Shown here piece by piece: positions 37,888-49,392 of a stretch of 64,000 nt of DNA. The notes under the pieces were generated by a model. It saw only the letters and a list, made by a program, of their open reading frames with translations. It had not been told where the DNA came from and made no database searches. The translations under genes were made by a program, and so were the position numbers. Source of the stretch: Craterostigma plantagineum (Eukaryota > Streptophyta > Magnoliopsida > Lamiales > Linderniaceae); contig JAPQWV010000001.1 of assembly GCA_027422505.1 (NCBI GenBank), positions 5,456,001-5,520,000 of the forward strand, in the 5' to 3' direction. How positions within the stretch are numbered: position 1 is the first letter of the stretch; every line of letters starts with the position of its first letter.

Positions 37888-38739
37888 TAAAGGAAAATAA
37901 TAATAAGAAATAAAGATAAACAATGGGATTGGTGAAGGCGTCAGTCTCTTGGCGGATGGATCTCGGAATTGAAGAAATCGAAGAACGCTATCGCCGTTAG
38001 AAACACCATTGACAAGGGTATAATGGGAATTTCACTTTTTTTCTGACGGTCAGACTACATTTGACCGGATAGGGAGCGTATGCAAAATTATTCAAACTAC
38101 GAGAGTGTTTTAGCCTATTTATAAACTGCAGGGGTTTTGGTACTTTTTTTTTAAACCACAAGTGGGTTATATGCTATTTATACATATATTAATACTTATA
38201 AGCGTGTATGGGTAAAATGAACAGTTTTTTTCGTCGTAACCCCATAGGGTAATTATTATAGCTACGTAGGAATGCATTATGCATACAATATACAGGAATA
38301 TAATATCACACGTATGGTATATTCAACAGTGTTTCTATTTTGCAGCAACTATAATATCATGGACTTGCGTCAGAAATTAACTTCTCTCACATACTCCTTC
38401 TGTTCCAGTATAGGTGTCGCTTATACAATAACACACATATTAAGAAATGTATTAAAATGTCTCTTATATTCCTCATTAATCAGTTGCCATGTAACCACTA
38501 TTTCACTTATTCATGCACGCCCCCGTGAAGAACAATTCCACTATTCCACTTACTTTTTGATTAGGGGTAAATCTGGAAAGCTACATAATTTTTTTAAATA
38601 CCAAAAAACGACATCTTCAGAAGAAAAAAAAATATAGAAGTTAGAACATCTATACAGGAACATAATCCACTTACTCATTAATTAAGGGTAAATCCAGAAA
38701 GCTCATATATTTATTTTATATTAATTACTATTTTCCAAA

Positions 38740-38945
38740 GTGACATCTATAAAAAAATACCAAATTGAATAAAAAATTTACATATCAGTACCAATGTCAG
38801 AAATTTTTACAGATAGGTACCCGTTTTACTGTTTGTACCAATTTTCTCAGTCTTACTATACCTTTTTATGTGTGTTTTGCGTATCACGTCGCGCGTTTAT
38901 ACGGTACCCTATACGGTTTCTATATGGTACAGTATTTTCATTGGA
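38740..38945. mobile_element. Truncated copy of the 30279 Mutator-type MITE
   Basis: Starts GTGACATCTATAAAAAAATACC and shares TTTACAGATAGGTACCCG and following blocks with the element at 30279. The right half and right terminus are missing. Confidence 0.7.
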
Positions 38946-39447
38946 TGGTGGCTCGTTTAAATCGGATTTCCCATTGGATTTGTCTTCTACTTGTTTCACT
39001 TTCACTTTAGATACAATATTTTCATATTTATTATATTCATGTGTAGTTTCGGTTATGCTAGAATTTTCTTACGTTTTAATTAATTTGTCAATGTTTTACT
39101 TCTTTATGCACTATCTAATAATGAACGAAGCACATATATTTTAGCACATCACTTTATTTAATGTTAGGTTTAATTTACTTGTATAACTCTCTATTTTCAC
39201 ACAAGTTCTTTGTTACAATTCAAGGTGTAGAACATAGAGAAAGCTTTGTATTGATTGGAATAATTGTAGTATTATTGCACGCTCAGTGTCCTATCTATAA
39301 AAGTGAGTCTATAGCTAAGTATGACAAGTAGCTGTTGGAGCTCATTAGGTCAGTAATTGTTCTACTTTCCATTTTATACAACTCAAAAATATTATGATAA
39401 TCATTCCTTGATCTTAGCCTTTTTCCTGCATTGTCTTGATACGGTAA

Positions 39448-40256
39448 CTATGATTTATTCCCTTGATAAGCGCGGCCAAGAAAGGTAGGTGATTGATGAT
39501 GAAGATTCACTATGGGATCGTTGACGACTTTAGCTCCTTGTTCAACACTCCCCCTCAAGTTGGGTTTGAATAAATCAAGTAAGCCCAACTTGGATAGTAT
39601 ATCTTCGAAGGATCGAGCGTCCACAGCCTTAGTGAAGATATCGGCTAGTTGTTCTTTACTTGTGACAAAAGACGTCTCTATCTCTTGGCTTTGCACTTTT
39701 TCTCGGACGAAGTGGCAGTCTACCTCAATGTGTTTTGTTTGCTCATGGAAAACGAGGTTTGATGCGATGTGACGTGCTGCTTGATTGTCACAAAACATCA
39801 TCATCGGTCGATCTTCTTTAATTTTCAAGTCATTTAGAAGTTGTTTTATCCATATGAGTTCGCTCATTGTTGAAGCAATTGCTCTGTATTCGGCTTCAGC
39901 ACTCGATCTTGCGATGACCTTTTGCATTTTACTCTTCCACGTGACTAGGTTGCCTCCCACGAATGTGCAATATCTAGTGGTAGATCTTCTATCGAAGCTC
40001 CCCCGCCCAATCTGCGTCTGAGTAGCCAATCACGTTGTGAGTTCCGTTCTTTCGCATCCAGATTCCTCAACCCGGGTTGCCTTTGAGATACTTTAGGATG
40101 CGCTCAACTGCTTCAAGATGGCTGGTACTTGGTGCCTGCACGAACTGACTAACACAACTAACAGCAAAATAAATGTCAGGTCGTGTAACCGTTAGATAAA
40201 TAAGTTTTCCCACCAGCCTTTGAAATTGTTGGGTATTTTCCAAAGGTCTTCCATCT
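39448..40256 (-). pseudogene. Copia RNase H region
   Basis: Includes the block GNLVTWKSK followed by SSAEAEYRAIASTMSELIWI and FCDNQAARHIA, then HIEVDCHFVREKV, typical of copia RNase H. The adjoining segment to 40256 still shows the reverse-transcriptase-to-RNase H linker in other frames, so a frameshift separates the two. The frame runs past the 3' LTR boundary. Confidence 0.88.
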
Positions 40257-41100
40257 TCAGAATTTAATTTTTTTGCCGATCTCTATTGGAGTTTTAGAGG
40301 GTTTAACTCCCGTTTTTCTAGTCTCCTCTAGCAGATCTAGAACATATTTTCTTTGGGATAGAAAAAGTTCTTTAGGAGAATGAGCGATTTCTATCCCCAA
40401 GAAATACCTGAGCTGTCCAAGATCTTTAATATCAAATTTTCCTCTGAGGTATTCCTTAACTTTGCCAATTTCATCAGTGTTGTTTCCTGTTATTATGATG
40501 TCGTCCACATATACAAGTACAACGACAATGATTTGATTTACTGCCTTTATAAACATTGATGAATCTGCTGAGCTTTCGAAAAATTGTAATTAAGGAGTGC
40601 ATGACTTAACTTTGAGTACCATGCTCTTGGAGATTGTTTTAGGCCGTATATTGATATTTTTAGCTTGCATACAAGTTTCTCGTGAGAACTTTTAAGTTGG
40701 CAACCTGGTGGTAGTGTCATGTATATCTCATCATCTAAGTCACCTTGTAGAAATGCATTTTCACGTCCGTTTGTGATAAACTCCATCCAGAGTTGACAGC
40801 CACGGATAAGAGTATTCTTACAGTGTTCAATTTAGCAACTGGTGCAAAGGTTTCTTGATAATCTATTCCTTGAGTTTGGGTAAACCCTTTTGCTACCAAC
40901 CTTGCTTTGAATCGTTCAATTGTGCCACTACTATTGTATTTAGTTTTATAGACCCATTTACATCCAACAAGTTTTTTGCTAGTTGGGAGAGGTACGATAG
41001 ACCATGTTTGATTTTTTTCAAGAGCTTCCAGCTCTTCCCTGCATGGCCTTACGCCATTCGGGTTTTTTACTTGCTTCTTCAAAATTATTCAGTTCGTTCA
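40257..41100 (-). pseudogene. Copia reverse transcriptase region
   Basis: Shows KWVYKTKYNSSGTIERFKAR, GIDYQETFAPVAKLNTVR, CKLKISIYGLKQSPRAW and the catalytic YVDD in VLVYVDDIIITG. A frame break near 40740 and another near 40550 split the domain. Confidence 0.92.
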
Positions 41101-41408
41101 CTTGAGCAATGTTGCTTATGAATGCATAATATGAAGGCGAAATTTTATTGTAAGATAGATAGTTTTGAATTGGATAATTGACTTGGTTTGTTACAAAATC
41201 TTTTAGTCTATCTGGTGGTCGAGAATTTCTTGTCGACCTTCTTAGAATTTGGGGTTCTAATGTCTCTCCCCCTGAATTAGATTCCGCTGGTATATTAGTT
41301 TCATGTCTTTGTTCTTCTTCTGTTACATTGGTTTCGTGAATTTGGTCTTCGGTCAATGGTTTTGAAAGTTCAGGTAGTGGTATAATATCTAGTTCTTCGT
41401 TTGTATCA

Positions 41409-42645
41409 TTAAGATTTTGATGTGTAATAAGGTTTATTCTCAACGAATGTAACGTCCCTAGAAATATACATTTTTTTGTTTCTTGGGATCATAGCATTTG
41501 TATCCCTTTTTTGTGAGGAATATCCTAAGAACATAGTCTTAATGGAATGAGTATCAAGTTTGTCTCGACGAAAATGAAGCAGGTACATCCAAAGACCCGA
41601 AGATGTTCGATATTTGGTTTTCGTTTCAACAAGATTTCTAAGGGGCTTTTGTACTCTAATTGAGCACTTCGAAGTCTGTTGATAAGGTATGTTGCAGTTA
41701 GAACTGCATCTGACCAATATTGTTTTGGCACATTTGACTGGAATAGCAGACACCTTGTCATTTCAAGTAGGTGCCGATTTTTTCGTTCCTATACACCATT
41801 CTGTTCTGGAGTATAAATACAAGTGGTTTGGTGTAGAATACCTTTAAACTTTAATAGTTCGGAAAAAGTTTGGTTAACATATTCTGTGCCATTGTTGGTT
41901 CTAAGAATTTTAATTTTGGAATTATATTGGTTTTCTATGAAATTCGAAAATTCTTGGAATTTTGAAAAAACATCGGATTTGTTTTTTAATAAATAAAGCC
42001 AGGTAGTTCGTGAGTAGTCGTCAATAAAAGTCACAAGTATTTAAAATTGTTGTAAGAATCTGTAGGGGCAGGTCCCCAAACATCCGAGTATACTAACTCA
42101 AATAAATTATTAGCTTTATTTTTAGATTGAGAGAAAGGGAGTCGAGTTTGTTTGGAAAATTTGCAAACATCACAGAAATCGATATAAATTGATGGAAATA
42201 ATTTTCTAAGAGTTTTGTTTGAGGGATGTCCCATTCGACGGTGCATGACATTATTAGCTCTTGACGAAGTGAGGTTTGTTCCGACTATGTAGAGTCCATC
42301 TTTAAAGAATCCTTCATCAATCAGGTTCCCCGTGCTCCGGTCTTGGAAAGTTACCTTATTTGGTGAGAAAATTACGTTACAATTAAGATCATTAGTAATT
42401 TGTCCCACAGATAGGAGATTTGAGGTTAATTTTGGTAAATAAAGAGTATTTTGAAGAGTTTTTGAAAATAATTTAGAGGTTCCAATTTTTTCTATTGGAT
42501 CTTTATTACCGTTAGCAACCGTTACAAATTGCATGGATTTTGGATTAATAGGATTTTCGATATTATTTTGGTCGCATGTCATATGATCATATGCACACGA
42601 ATCCACTACCCAAAAATTACAATGGTCCAAATTTGCATTAATCAC
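41409..42645 (-). pseudogene. Copia protease and integrase region
   Basis: The protease motif reads VVDSCAYDHMT where DSGA is expected, so the catalytic Gly is replaced by Cys. A GAG-pre-integrase motif (HRRMGHPSNKTL..CDVCKFSKQTR) and integrase blocks (FIDDYSRTTWLYLL, NNGTEYVN, TCIYTPEQNGV) follow. A stop after EQNGV and a frame change near 42033 break it. Confidence 0.9.
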
Positions 42646-43660
42646 GCCAATAAAATGTTGGAGGAATTATTGGTATTTATACATGTGCTGTGTTTACCTG
42701 GTTTTTCAAAAAATCCCGAGAAGTGACTGGTGGACTGATGAGATGGGCCTGGCCCGATCCAATCTGGTGCACTGTTTTCTGGCCATTGGGCTTTGGAATA
42801 TTCAGCAACTGGTCCAGCTAATGATCCAGCCGGCCTGGTAATCGATCCAGAAGGCCCAACTCCATTTGAAGTAGGCCTTGAATTAGATTCGGCCCAAATA
42901 TCTCTCAGTCTACTGTTAAGCCACTTCTCTCTTTCAATCCTGGCTGCCCAATCGACGTTTCCTTCCTCATTAATCGCGACGAAGCTGCGATTTCCCTTGA
43001 CATTTTTCCCGTCGCATTTCGGTCGGAGATGGTGGTGGAGGAACCAACACCCATCTCGGTTGTGCCCCTCCTTCTTGCAGTTATCGCAGCGGAGTTTGCT
43101 CGGGGCTCCTTTCGTCTCCGGCCGGGATTTGGGGTTTCCTCCTTTGGTGTTCATGGCCTGACTTTCGATTGGTGGATCCGAGGCCATTGCCTTCCTCCTG
43201 GACTCCTCCTATTCGATAGTGGCCACAACAGCTTCAACGGTAGGGAGTGCGGTTCCGATGAGCAGTTGGGTTCGGACTGTTTCATACGTGGAATCTAGGC
43301 TCGCCAGAAGTTGGTATACGCGATCTTGTTCTCTTCGTTCTTTAATTTTATCAGCGTCAATGGTGTGTGGCTGGCATAAGTCTAGCTCATCCACTTCGCT
43401 TTCATCGATCCGTAGTGTTGAGTGAACGATTGGTTAGGTTGTTTCTTGAGTTGCGAGATCTCGTTCTTGAGGTGAAACACGTGGGCGAAATTCTGTTTTT
43501 TGCCGAACATAGACGTGATCGATGTCCACATCTCATGTGAGTTGTTTGACGCGAGGAACAACTCACTGATATGCGGCTCCATCGAGTTTAGAAGTCCTGT
43601 CATGACCTGATTATCTATCATCTCCCACATGTCGCCTTTCGATGCCGGTTATTTTTCAAC
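42642..43660 (-). pseudogene. Copia gag region with CCHC zinc knuckle
   Basis: Contains the UBN2-type gag core (LFLASNNSHEMWTSI, FHLKNEISQLKKQ, QLLASLDSTYETVRTQLL) and the zinc knuckle CDNCKKEGHNRDGC. It is interrupted by two frame changes. Confidence 0.88.
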
Positions 43661-44596
43661 CGAAGTTTTATCTGTTGTCGATTGTTTATCTTCTCCCGAG
43701 ACGTACTTCCATTGTCCTTTGCCTTTGAGAGCAATTTGACAGCCCGAGCCCATTTATCTTGAGAAGTTTGTTTCGGTGTGAGGTTTTGAATCGGCCATTG
43801 CAGCCTCTTCTTTTTGAGGTATGTTTGTGCGGAAATTGGTTTCGGAGCTTCAACCCTCTTATACCATGTTACAATTCAAGGTGTAGAACATAGAGAAAGC
43901 TTTGTATTGGTTGGAATAATTGTAGTATTATTGCACGCTCAGTGTCCTATCTATACAAGTGAGTCTCCAGCTAAGTATGACAAGTAGCTGTTGGAGCTCA
44001 TTAGATCAGTAATTGATTCTACTTTCCATTTTATACAACTCAAAGATTCTATGATAATCATTCCTTGATCTTAGCCTTTTTCCTGCATTGTCTTGATACG
44101 ATAAGTATGATTTATTCCCTTGAGAAGCGCGGCCAAGAAAGGTAGGTGATTGATGATGAAGATTCACTATGGGATCGTCGATGACTTTACTCCTTGTTCT
44201 TCAACATTCTTTCTTATGAATAATATTGTCATCAAGATTAACACTTAAAATCATGGATCTCGTTAATACGTATTTGAATTACTTATGCCACTTTAGTTTT
44301 CCTGTTTTTAACATTTATTACTCGTGACAAAGGTTCGAAAGAATTAGACCATACTCTAGTTTTCCTGTTTGTTGCATTTTGAATTAATTTTAATGAAAAT
44401 TTTAGTCATCTGAATATTTTCATTGAAAACTTTTTTGCTGAAATCTAAATGTTTGAATAAACGAGTTAGATTATTAAATAACAAATTAATAAAAACAATA
44501 CATTAACAGAAAAAAAACATGGGCATTTATCGGTGCGCCTTGTGCGCGACTTTATATTTTAGTTATATATTATATATGTGTATGGGTTAGTGAATA

Positions 44597-45033
44597 CAGT
44601 AGAAACTCTATTGGGACCGGCCATATTTATTAAGTAAAATAGTTATTAATTCATCGATATAAATTAATATTTTATTAAGTGTATATTAGCTTTCAAACTT
44701 TTCAAAATCAAATAACATCAATCTCTTATGTCCTTAATGAACGTCAAATTATCAAACTTTCAATCTCCCAAGTCTATCATAATTCGTATGGTGTTAATGT
44801 ACATTTAAGTAATATTAATAAATATATTTTCAGTATAATCACTATGAGAATGTTTTTATGGAATTATTAATTTATAATTTATGCGGGACCTATAGAAATT
44901 ATCAAAAGTCTATTATCTTATAATTTTAGAGAATTATTAATTTAGTACGTTATCCGCGAGTCGGGACCGGCCAAAAATATTATATTAAAGAATTTATTAA
45001 ATTATCGAGTATTAATTTATAGAGTTTCTATTG
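44597..45033. mobile_element. Emigrant-type (pogo/mariner) MITE, copy 1
   Basis: Left end CAGTAGAAACTCTATTGGG; reverse complement of the right end CAATAGAAACTCTATAAATT. Flanked by TA on both sides (44595-44596 and 45034-45035). The terminus resembles the Emigrant MITE. Internal blocks such as CTCCCAAGTCTATCATAAT and GGGACCGGCCA are shared with the copy at 53406. Confidence 0.88.
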
Positions 45034-45085
45034 TATTGTATTTGGTCGTAATCTATAATTCTGGATGTAGGGATGATGATTAGCC

Positions 45086-45475
45086 GAGATTTGCTATGGT
45101 GCCCACCTACCGTAAGCAACCACCGTGAGCACCATAAGCAAATCTCTCCTTTTTTTTTGCGTTTTTTCGATTCCCAACGCCGCCAACACCTCCGTAGACC
45201 CTCTCATATCCATTGCTAACCTAAATCACTCTCTCCAACATGTTAATTTTTAAGAAAATCATCACATCGGTACGTCGTCCACATGTGAAGAATAAAGAAT
45301 GAATTTTCTTAAAAATTAACGTGTTGGAGAGGGTGATTTAGGGTAGCAATGGATATGAGAGGGTCTACGGATGTGTTGACGCCGTTGGGAATCGAAAAAA
45401 CGCAAAAGTAATGAGAGATTTGCATATGGTGCTCACGGTAGTTGCTCACGGTAGGTGAGCACCATAACAAATCTC
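45086..45475. mobile_element. Foldback element, 390 bp, almost all inverted repeat
   Basis: The two ends GAGATTTGCTATGGTGC and GAGATTTGTTATGGTGC (reverse complement) begin inverted arms of about 180 bases each that can fold into a long hairpin around a short centre near 45280. The flank ATGATTAGCC is identical on both sides (45076-45085 and 45476-45485). A 9-10-bp duplication fits a Mutator-type origin. Confidence 0.88.
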
Positions 45476-45699
45476 ATGATTAGCCTATTTAAGTGTGAAG
45501 AGAAGACCTGTCAATAAAAACTCCATGTCTATATCATATATATTTTACTTTGCAACGTATAGGAATTCATTTGGTTTAATATTCAAGTACACATCAATTG
45601 TTAGTAATTTAATTACAATATTTGTTTTTCATGCAACTCAAAACCATTATTGCTTTTTTTATAATTATCATAAAATACAAATATTCTACAACCCACGAC

Positions 45700-46215
45700 A
45701 CAACTTGCAATTAATTACAAAAATACAATTGCAATTAATTTAACACAAAAATATATTTGCTACAATACTCTTATGCCAATTATTTAACACTTTTTTCAAT
45801 ATTAGTTTTCTCCAATCTAACTCTATTTTCTATCCTCCAATAATATTCTGATTTATTATCATAATAAAATTAATAAACTTTCAATTGCAATTTATTAAAA
45901 AATTATATTATATATTTTAATATTTAATAATTATTATGGCAGTTTATTTATAATTTTCTTGAATTAAAAATGAAAAACATCAATAAATAGGAGAAAATTA
46001 ACGTAGTTTTTATTTTTAATAAATTAATATATATATTAAATTAGAATAAGCTTTAAAATATAAGAAAATAAAAATAACATACACTATTACAACATTTTAT
46101 GTGAAAATAACGTGTACTCTAAAAATAGCGTATTCATGTCGCCAACCCTATAATAGCGTAAAATATAAACTTCAATTGGAGTAAATCATGAGTACCCATA
46201 TGAGATGCTCTTCGT
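45700..46215. mobile_element. Second copy of the GAGCATCT-type AT-rich MITE
   Basis: The right end CCATATGAGATGCTCTT and the internal ACACTATTACAACATTTTAT, TGTACTCTAAAAATAGCG and AACTCTATTTTCTAT blocks parallel the element at 6332-6870. The left end is blurred. Confidence 0.55.
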
Positions 46216-46392
46216 AAGAAAACGGGAGTAAATTTTATGGGAGGCACCCAATTTTACTTTGCACCGTGTTTCTATGTTTTAATTATCATCAATAAATCTT
46301 GGTTATAACAATTTGAGGGTAAACTTGATTATATTCTGTGTAATGTTCAAGTTAGCCTTATATGCTAGAAATTTAACGTTTTTACGAATAAA

Positions 46393-46945
46393 TTGACAAT
46401 GTTTATGCTGAATACTTGCAGGTTAGGCCATGGAGAAAATGAGTCTGGATCACATTTGTTCTTCTTGTGCAGTTTCAGCAAGCAGGTGATCAAGGAATTA
46501 GCAATGTGGATGCAGACTAAAACTCCTGCTGACGATTTCTCGGTTTGGAACTCAAGGATCAAAACTACAGCTAGAAGACGATGTATACGCTACAAGCTAG
46601 AGGTTATGTGTTATGTGGCGGCAATGTACCACATTTGGAATGAACGGAATAAAAGAGTGCATGGGGATGGAAGCGGCAGTATAGAAGCAAAAGGAATTGC
46701 GGCAATTGTAAGCTGGGAGGTTAAGTGGAGAGCTTTAAGCTGCTACAAGGTAGTAAGGAATACCAGAGATAGGGAATTTATTGAACAATTGTGTAGTCGT
46801 CCTTTCACTGAAATTGTGTAGTCGTCCTTTCACTGAAATGGGAATTTATTGATCTGATTGTTGTATAGGTGGGTGATGTAAATGGGGAGAGTGCTAAGTT
46901 TCTTAGCCTCGTGGTAATGAATATTTTCCTTACCAAAAAAATTTA
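46393..46945 (+). pseudogene. LINE retrotransposon 3' end (zf-RVT domain)
   Basis: The frame contains LGHGENESGSHLFFLCSFS and MYHIWNERNKRVHG, the zinc-finger-like C-terminal region of plant L1-type reverse transcriptases. A 3' UTR follows to a short A-run at about 46937. The first Cys pair is partly lost. Only the last ~140 residues remain, a typical 5'-truncated LINE. Confidence 0.82.
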
Positions 46946-46949
46946 TGTC

Positions 46950-48500
46950 ACGTAAAATGTTGGCTCATCGTATGTTGTTAGTTTTATATACTCGAAGTAT
47001 AAATGTTATATTGAAAATTTCTTCAAATTAACCTGAAAATTGCGTTGATTTTTCAAATTAATTGACACATTATTAGATTAATGAAGAAATGGTAAGAGCC
47101 CAAGTGCACTGCAGGAGAAGACTTCGGAATTCATTATCTATTCATCGCGAAAGACATAATGAATTATTGGCTCTGACCTAATAACATATGATGGAAGCAT
47201 ATCTGTACCGCGAAGTTTGGCCGTTAAAAAATAAATAATAATATAAAAATAATATGTTGATAGAAGAATTTATGGGCATCATAACGCTTGTGCACGGCTC
47301 CAAATATATAGTATATATATAGGTGTCTCATGAACTGAAAAAATAAATCTTAGGGACTGCTTGTAATATGAAAAGTATAATATATTATAATATTATTCAC
47401 TACAAGATTCGTTAATGAAATCTTCAAAACGTTGTTTGAAACTTAGATGAAAATCTAAAATGTGACATTTTTTTTGGTTTCAAATAACAATTGATTTTGA
47501 AGAAAGGCAATCAGGATTAAAGACATTTGGACTGCAAGGTTATATTATCTGTAAGGCCTACGATTAATTGGGCCTCTTTTGCCCATTGTAGCCCAATTCC
47601 ATCTACAATATTTAGGCTTATAGATTGTTCTACTATATTTGTAGTATTTATGTATTATACCTGGGAAATATACCGAAATACGATATACCGTTCTTATCGT
47701 ATCGAAACGTACCGAAAATATCGAAAATTTTGGTATACCTAAGTTTTTGGTAAGGTATGATATTGTACCGAAAATTTTCGGTACGGTAATGATATTTAAA
47801 AATTAGGTATACCGATTATACCGAAACACCGAAATACTAAAATTTTTAATATTTTTTATATATACACACACCTAAATATATTATATAAAAAGGATATTAT
47901 AAGGATCTTCAAGATTAATTTATCCCATAAATTATTAACTATACCAAACTATCTAAGATTATTGAGGCCACCATATTTTACTTACATGAAAAAAATAAAA
48001 AGAAATACAAAATACATGTTTGTTTCTCTTTGAATTGACTAAAAAACAAAAGAAAATACAAAATCCATCTTATTTGGGCCTAATGAGTTTGAATGACTAA
48101 AAATTCGAAAACAATGAATTAACGAGTTACGAGACACCCCTAATCATACCTTTCCATACCTTTAACGAGTTACCGAAATTTTTGTATAATATTGGTATGA
48201 TTTTTTTCTATACCGAAATTTCAGTACAGTATACGGTATCACAATTTTGATATGGTATACGGTACCGAACCACCCCTAATCATACCTTTCCATACGATGC
48301 CACTCTAGTCATAACAAATCGACCAAATTCAATGTAAATCGTAAAAGTGAAGGCCATTAAATTTCATTCGCAATACGTCGTTATACTTTCTTCCCTTTGT
48401 AAATAGTAAAAAAAAAACCATGAATGGATTCTTTTTTTTTTTTTTACTAATACTTTTTGATTAATTAGGTGTGAGTAAAGTTGGTTTTAGGTCAAACCAA
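46950..48500. other. Intergenic stretch with a TACCGAA-rich repeat
   Basis: At about 47655-48275 the sequence is rich in TACCGAAA/TTTCGGTA motifs like the element at 26061 and ends CACCCCTAATCATACC. The 20-odd-base string from CCCCTAATCATACC to TTTCCATAC occurs twice (about 48137 and 48271). No gene found. A T-run lies at about 48430-48445. Confidence 0.5.
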
Positions 48501-48713
48501 CTAGAAATAGGGAGCGTGGACGGCACTTTCCGAAGATGGTGAAACGTGTACTATTTCTGTAACTAACACAATTGCCAGCTTAGGATCCACGTCACACTTC
48601 GACGCGTGTACACTTAGTGGGTCCCACCGACCATCTTTTGCGAAATTCCAACGTTGACGGTGACATTTGTTTCTGCAAGAAGAAGAAGACACCTTCCCCA
48701 TGCAGTAACTCGC

Positions 48714-49252
48714 CACGTGTCTTAATTTTTTCTTTTTCCTCGCCTTTATTGCGATGTTAACCGATGAAAACACTTCCCACCCTCGCCCACATCCACGCGC
48801 GCTCGCTTGCATTTCGGTGAGGGTAAGTTTTAAGGCACGCGCCCCAACAGAGCGTGGAGGAAAAGGCCACACCAAGATGCAGCCACGTGTCGGAATCCTA
48901 TGAATGAGACGACCTAATAAAAAATAAATAAAATAAAAATAAAAGATGGAACAAAGAAAAAGATAATATTGAGACCCAACCCAAATCCGTGTTCATTAAA
49001 GAAAAAACTTCTTACGTGTCGACTGATCATTGTTCAACGTATCAACTGAGAGTTAACGTTATTACCAAGAGACAACAGACGCACGGATTAGTATTCAACG
49101 GCTCAGATCGATTCTTATTTCATTAAGAGACATATCTACGTCACACCTACTATGACTGTCGGATATACGTTTACTATACCCCTTTCTTTCTATTCTCTCT
49201 CCCCCTAATAATCCCTGCCCGAAGCGGTGTCGGTCAGCTGCCCGTGACACGT
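48714..49252 (+). promoter_or_regulatory. PP2C promoter with four ABRE-type motifs
   Basis: ACGTGTC occurs at 48715-48721, 48885-48891 and 49014-49020, and its reverse complement at 49246-49252. The first two sit in full G-boxes (CACGTG). ACGTGTC is the core ABA-responsive element bound by ABF/AREB factors. A TATATAT at about 49286-49292 could be the TATA box. Clade A PP2C genes are known ABA-induced feedback repressors, which fits. Confidence 0.75.
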
Positions 49253-49392
49253 AACCCCTTCTTCTTCTACTCTCTCTGTCTCGATATATATTCCTCAATC
49301 ATATTCGTATTTCTCGGAAATCTTTCTATTACGTCGTTCGATTGATTGATTCAGTATTCGAGAGGAAGGCAAAAAGAGAGTTGCATGCAATC

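Larger units (their letters stand above)
37053..38185 (-). mobile_element. Putative Pack-MULE carrying pieces of three host genes
   Basis: Both margins carry related inverted wording, for example CTCGTAGTT..ATCGAATTTCACC at about 37072-37100 and, reverse-complemented from the right, CTTGTGGTTTAAAAA and CTCGTAGTTTGAATAA. Termini of the form GGGTAAAT... with repeated CCCCTGYRGTTT are common in plant Mutator-like elements. Between them, all on the minus strand, lie fragments recognisable as GH17 beta-1,3-glucanase, S-adenosylhomocysteinase and ribosomal protein S11. No transposase is present. The outer ends and 9-bp duplication could not be fixed, so the Mutator assignment is an inference. Confidence 0.62.
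39211..44206 (-). mobile_element. Ty1-copia retrotransposon, complete but decayed, 4996 bp
   Basis: LTRs at 39211-39547 and 43867-44206 (337 and 340 bases, about 95% identical by eye) have TG...CA termini. The exact 5-bp target duplication TTCTT flanks the element (39206-39210 and 44207-44211). A polypurine tract (TTGAGGGGGAG on the minus strand) precedes the 3' LTR. A degenerate initiator-Met primer site (TGGTATAAGAGGG) follows the 5' LTR. Domain order gag, protease, integrase, reverse transcriptase, RNase H defines Ty1-copia. Several stops and frameshifts break the polyprotein. Confidence 0.95.
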
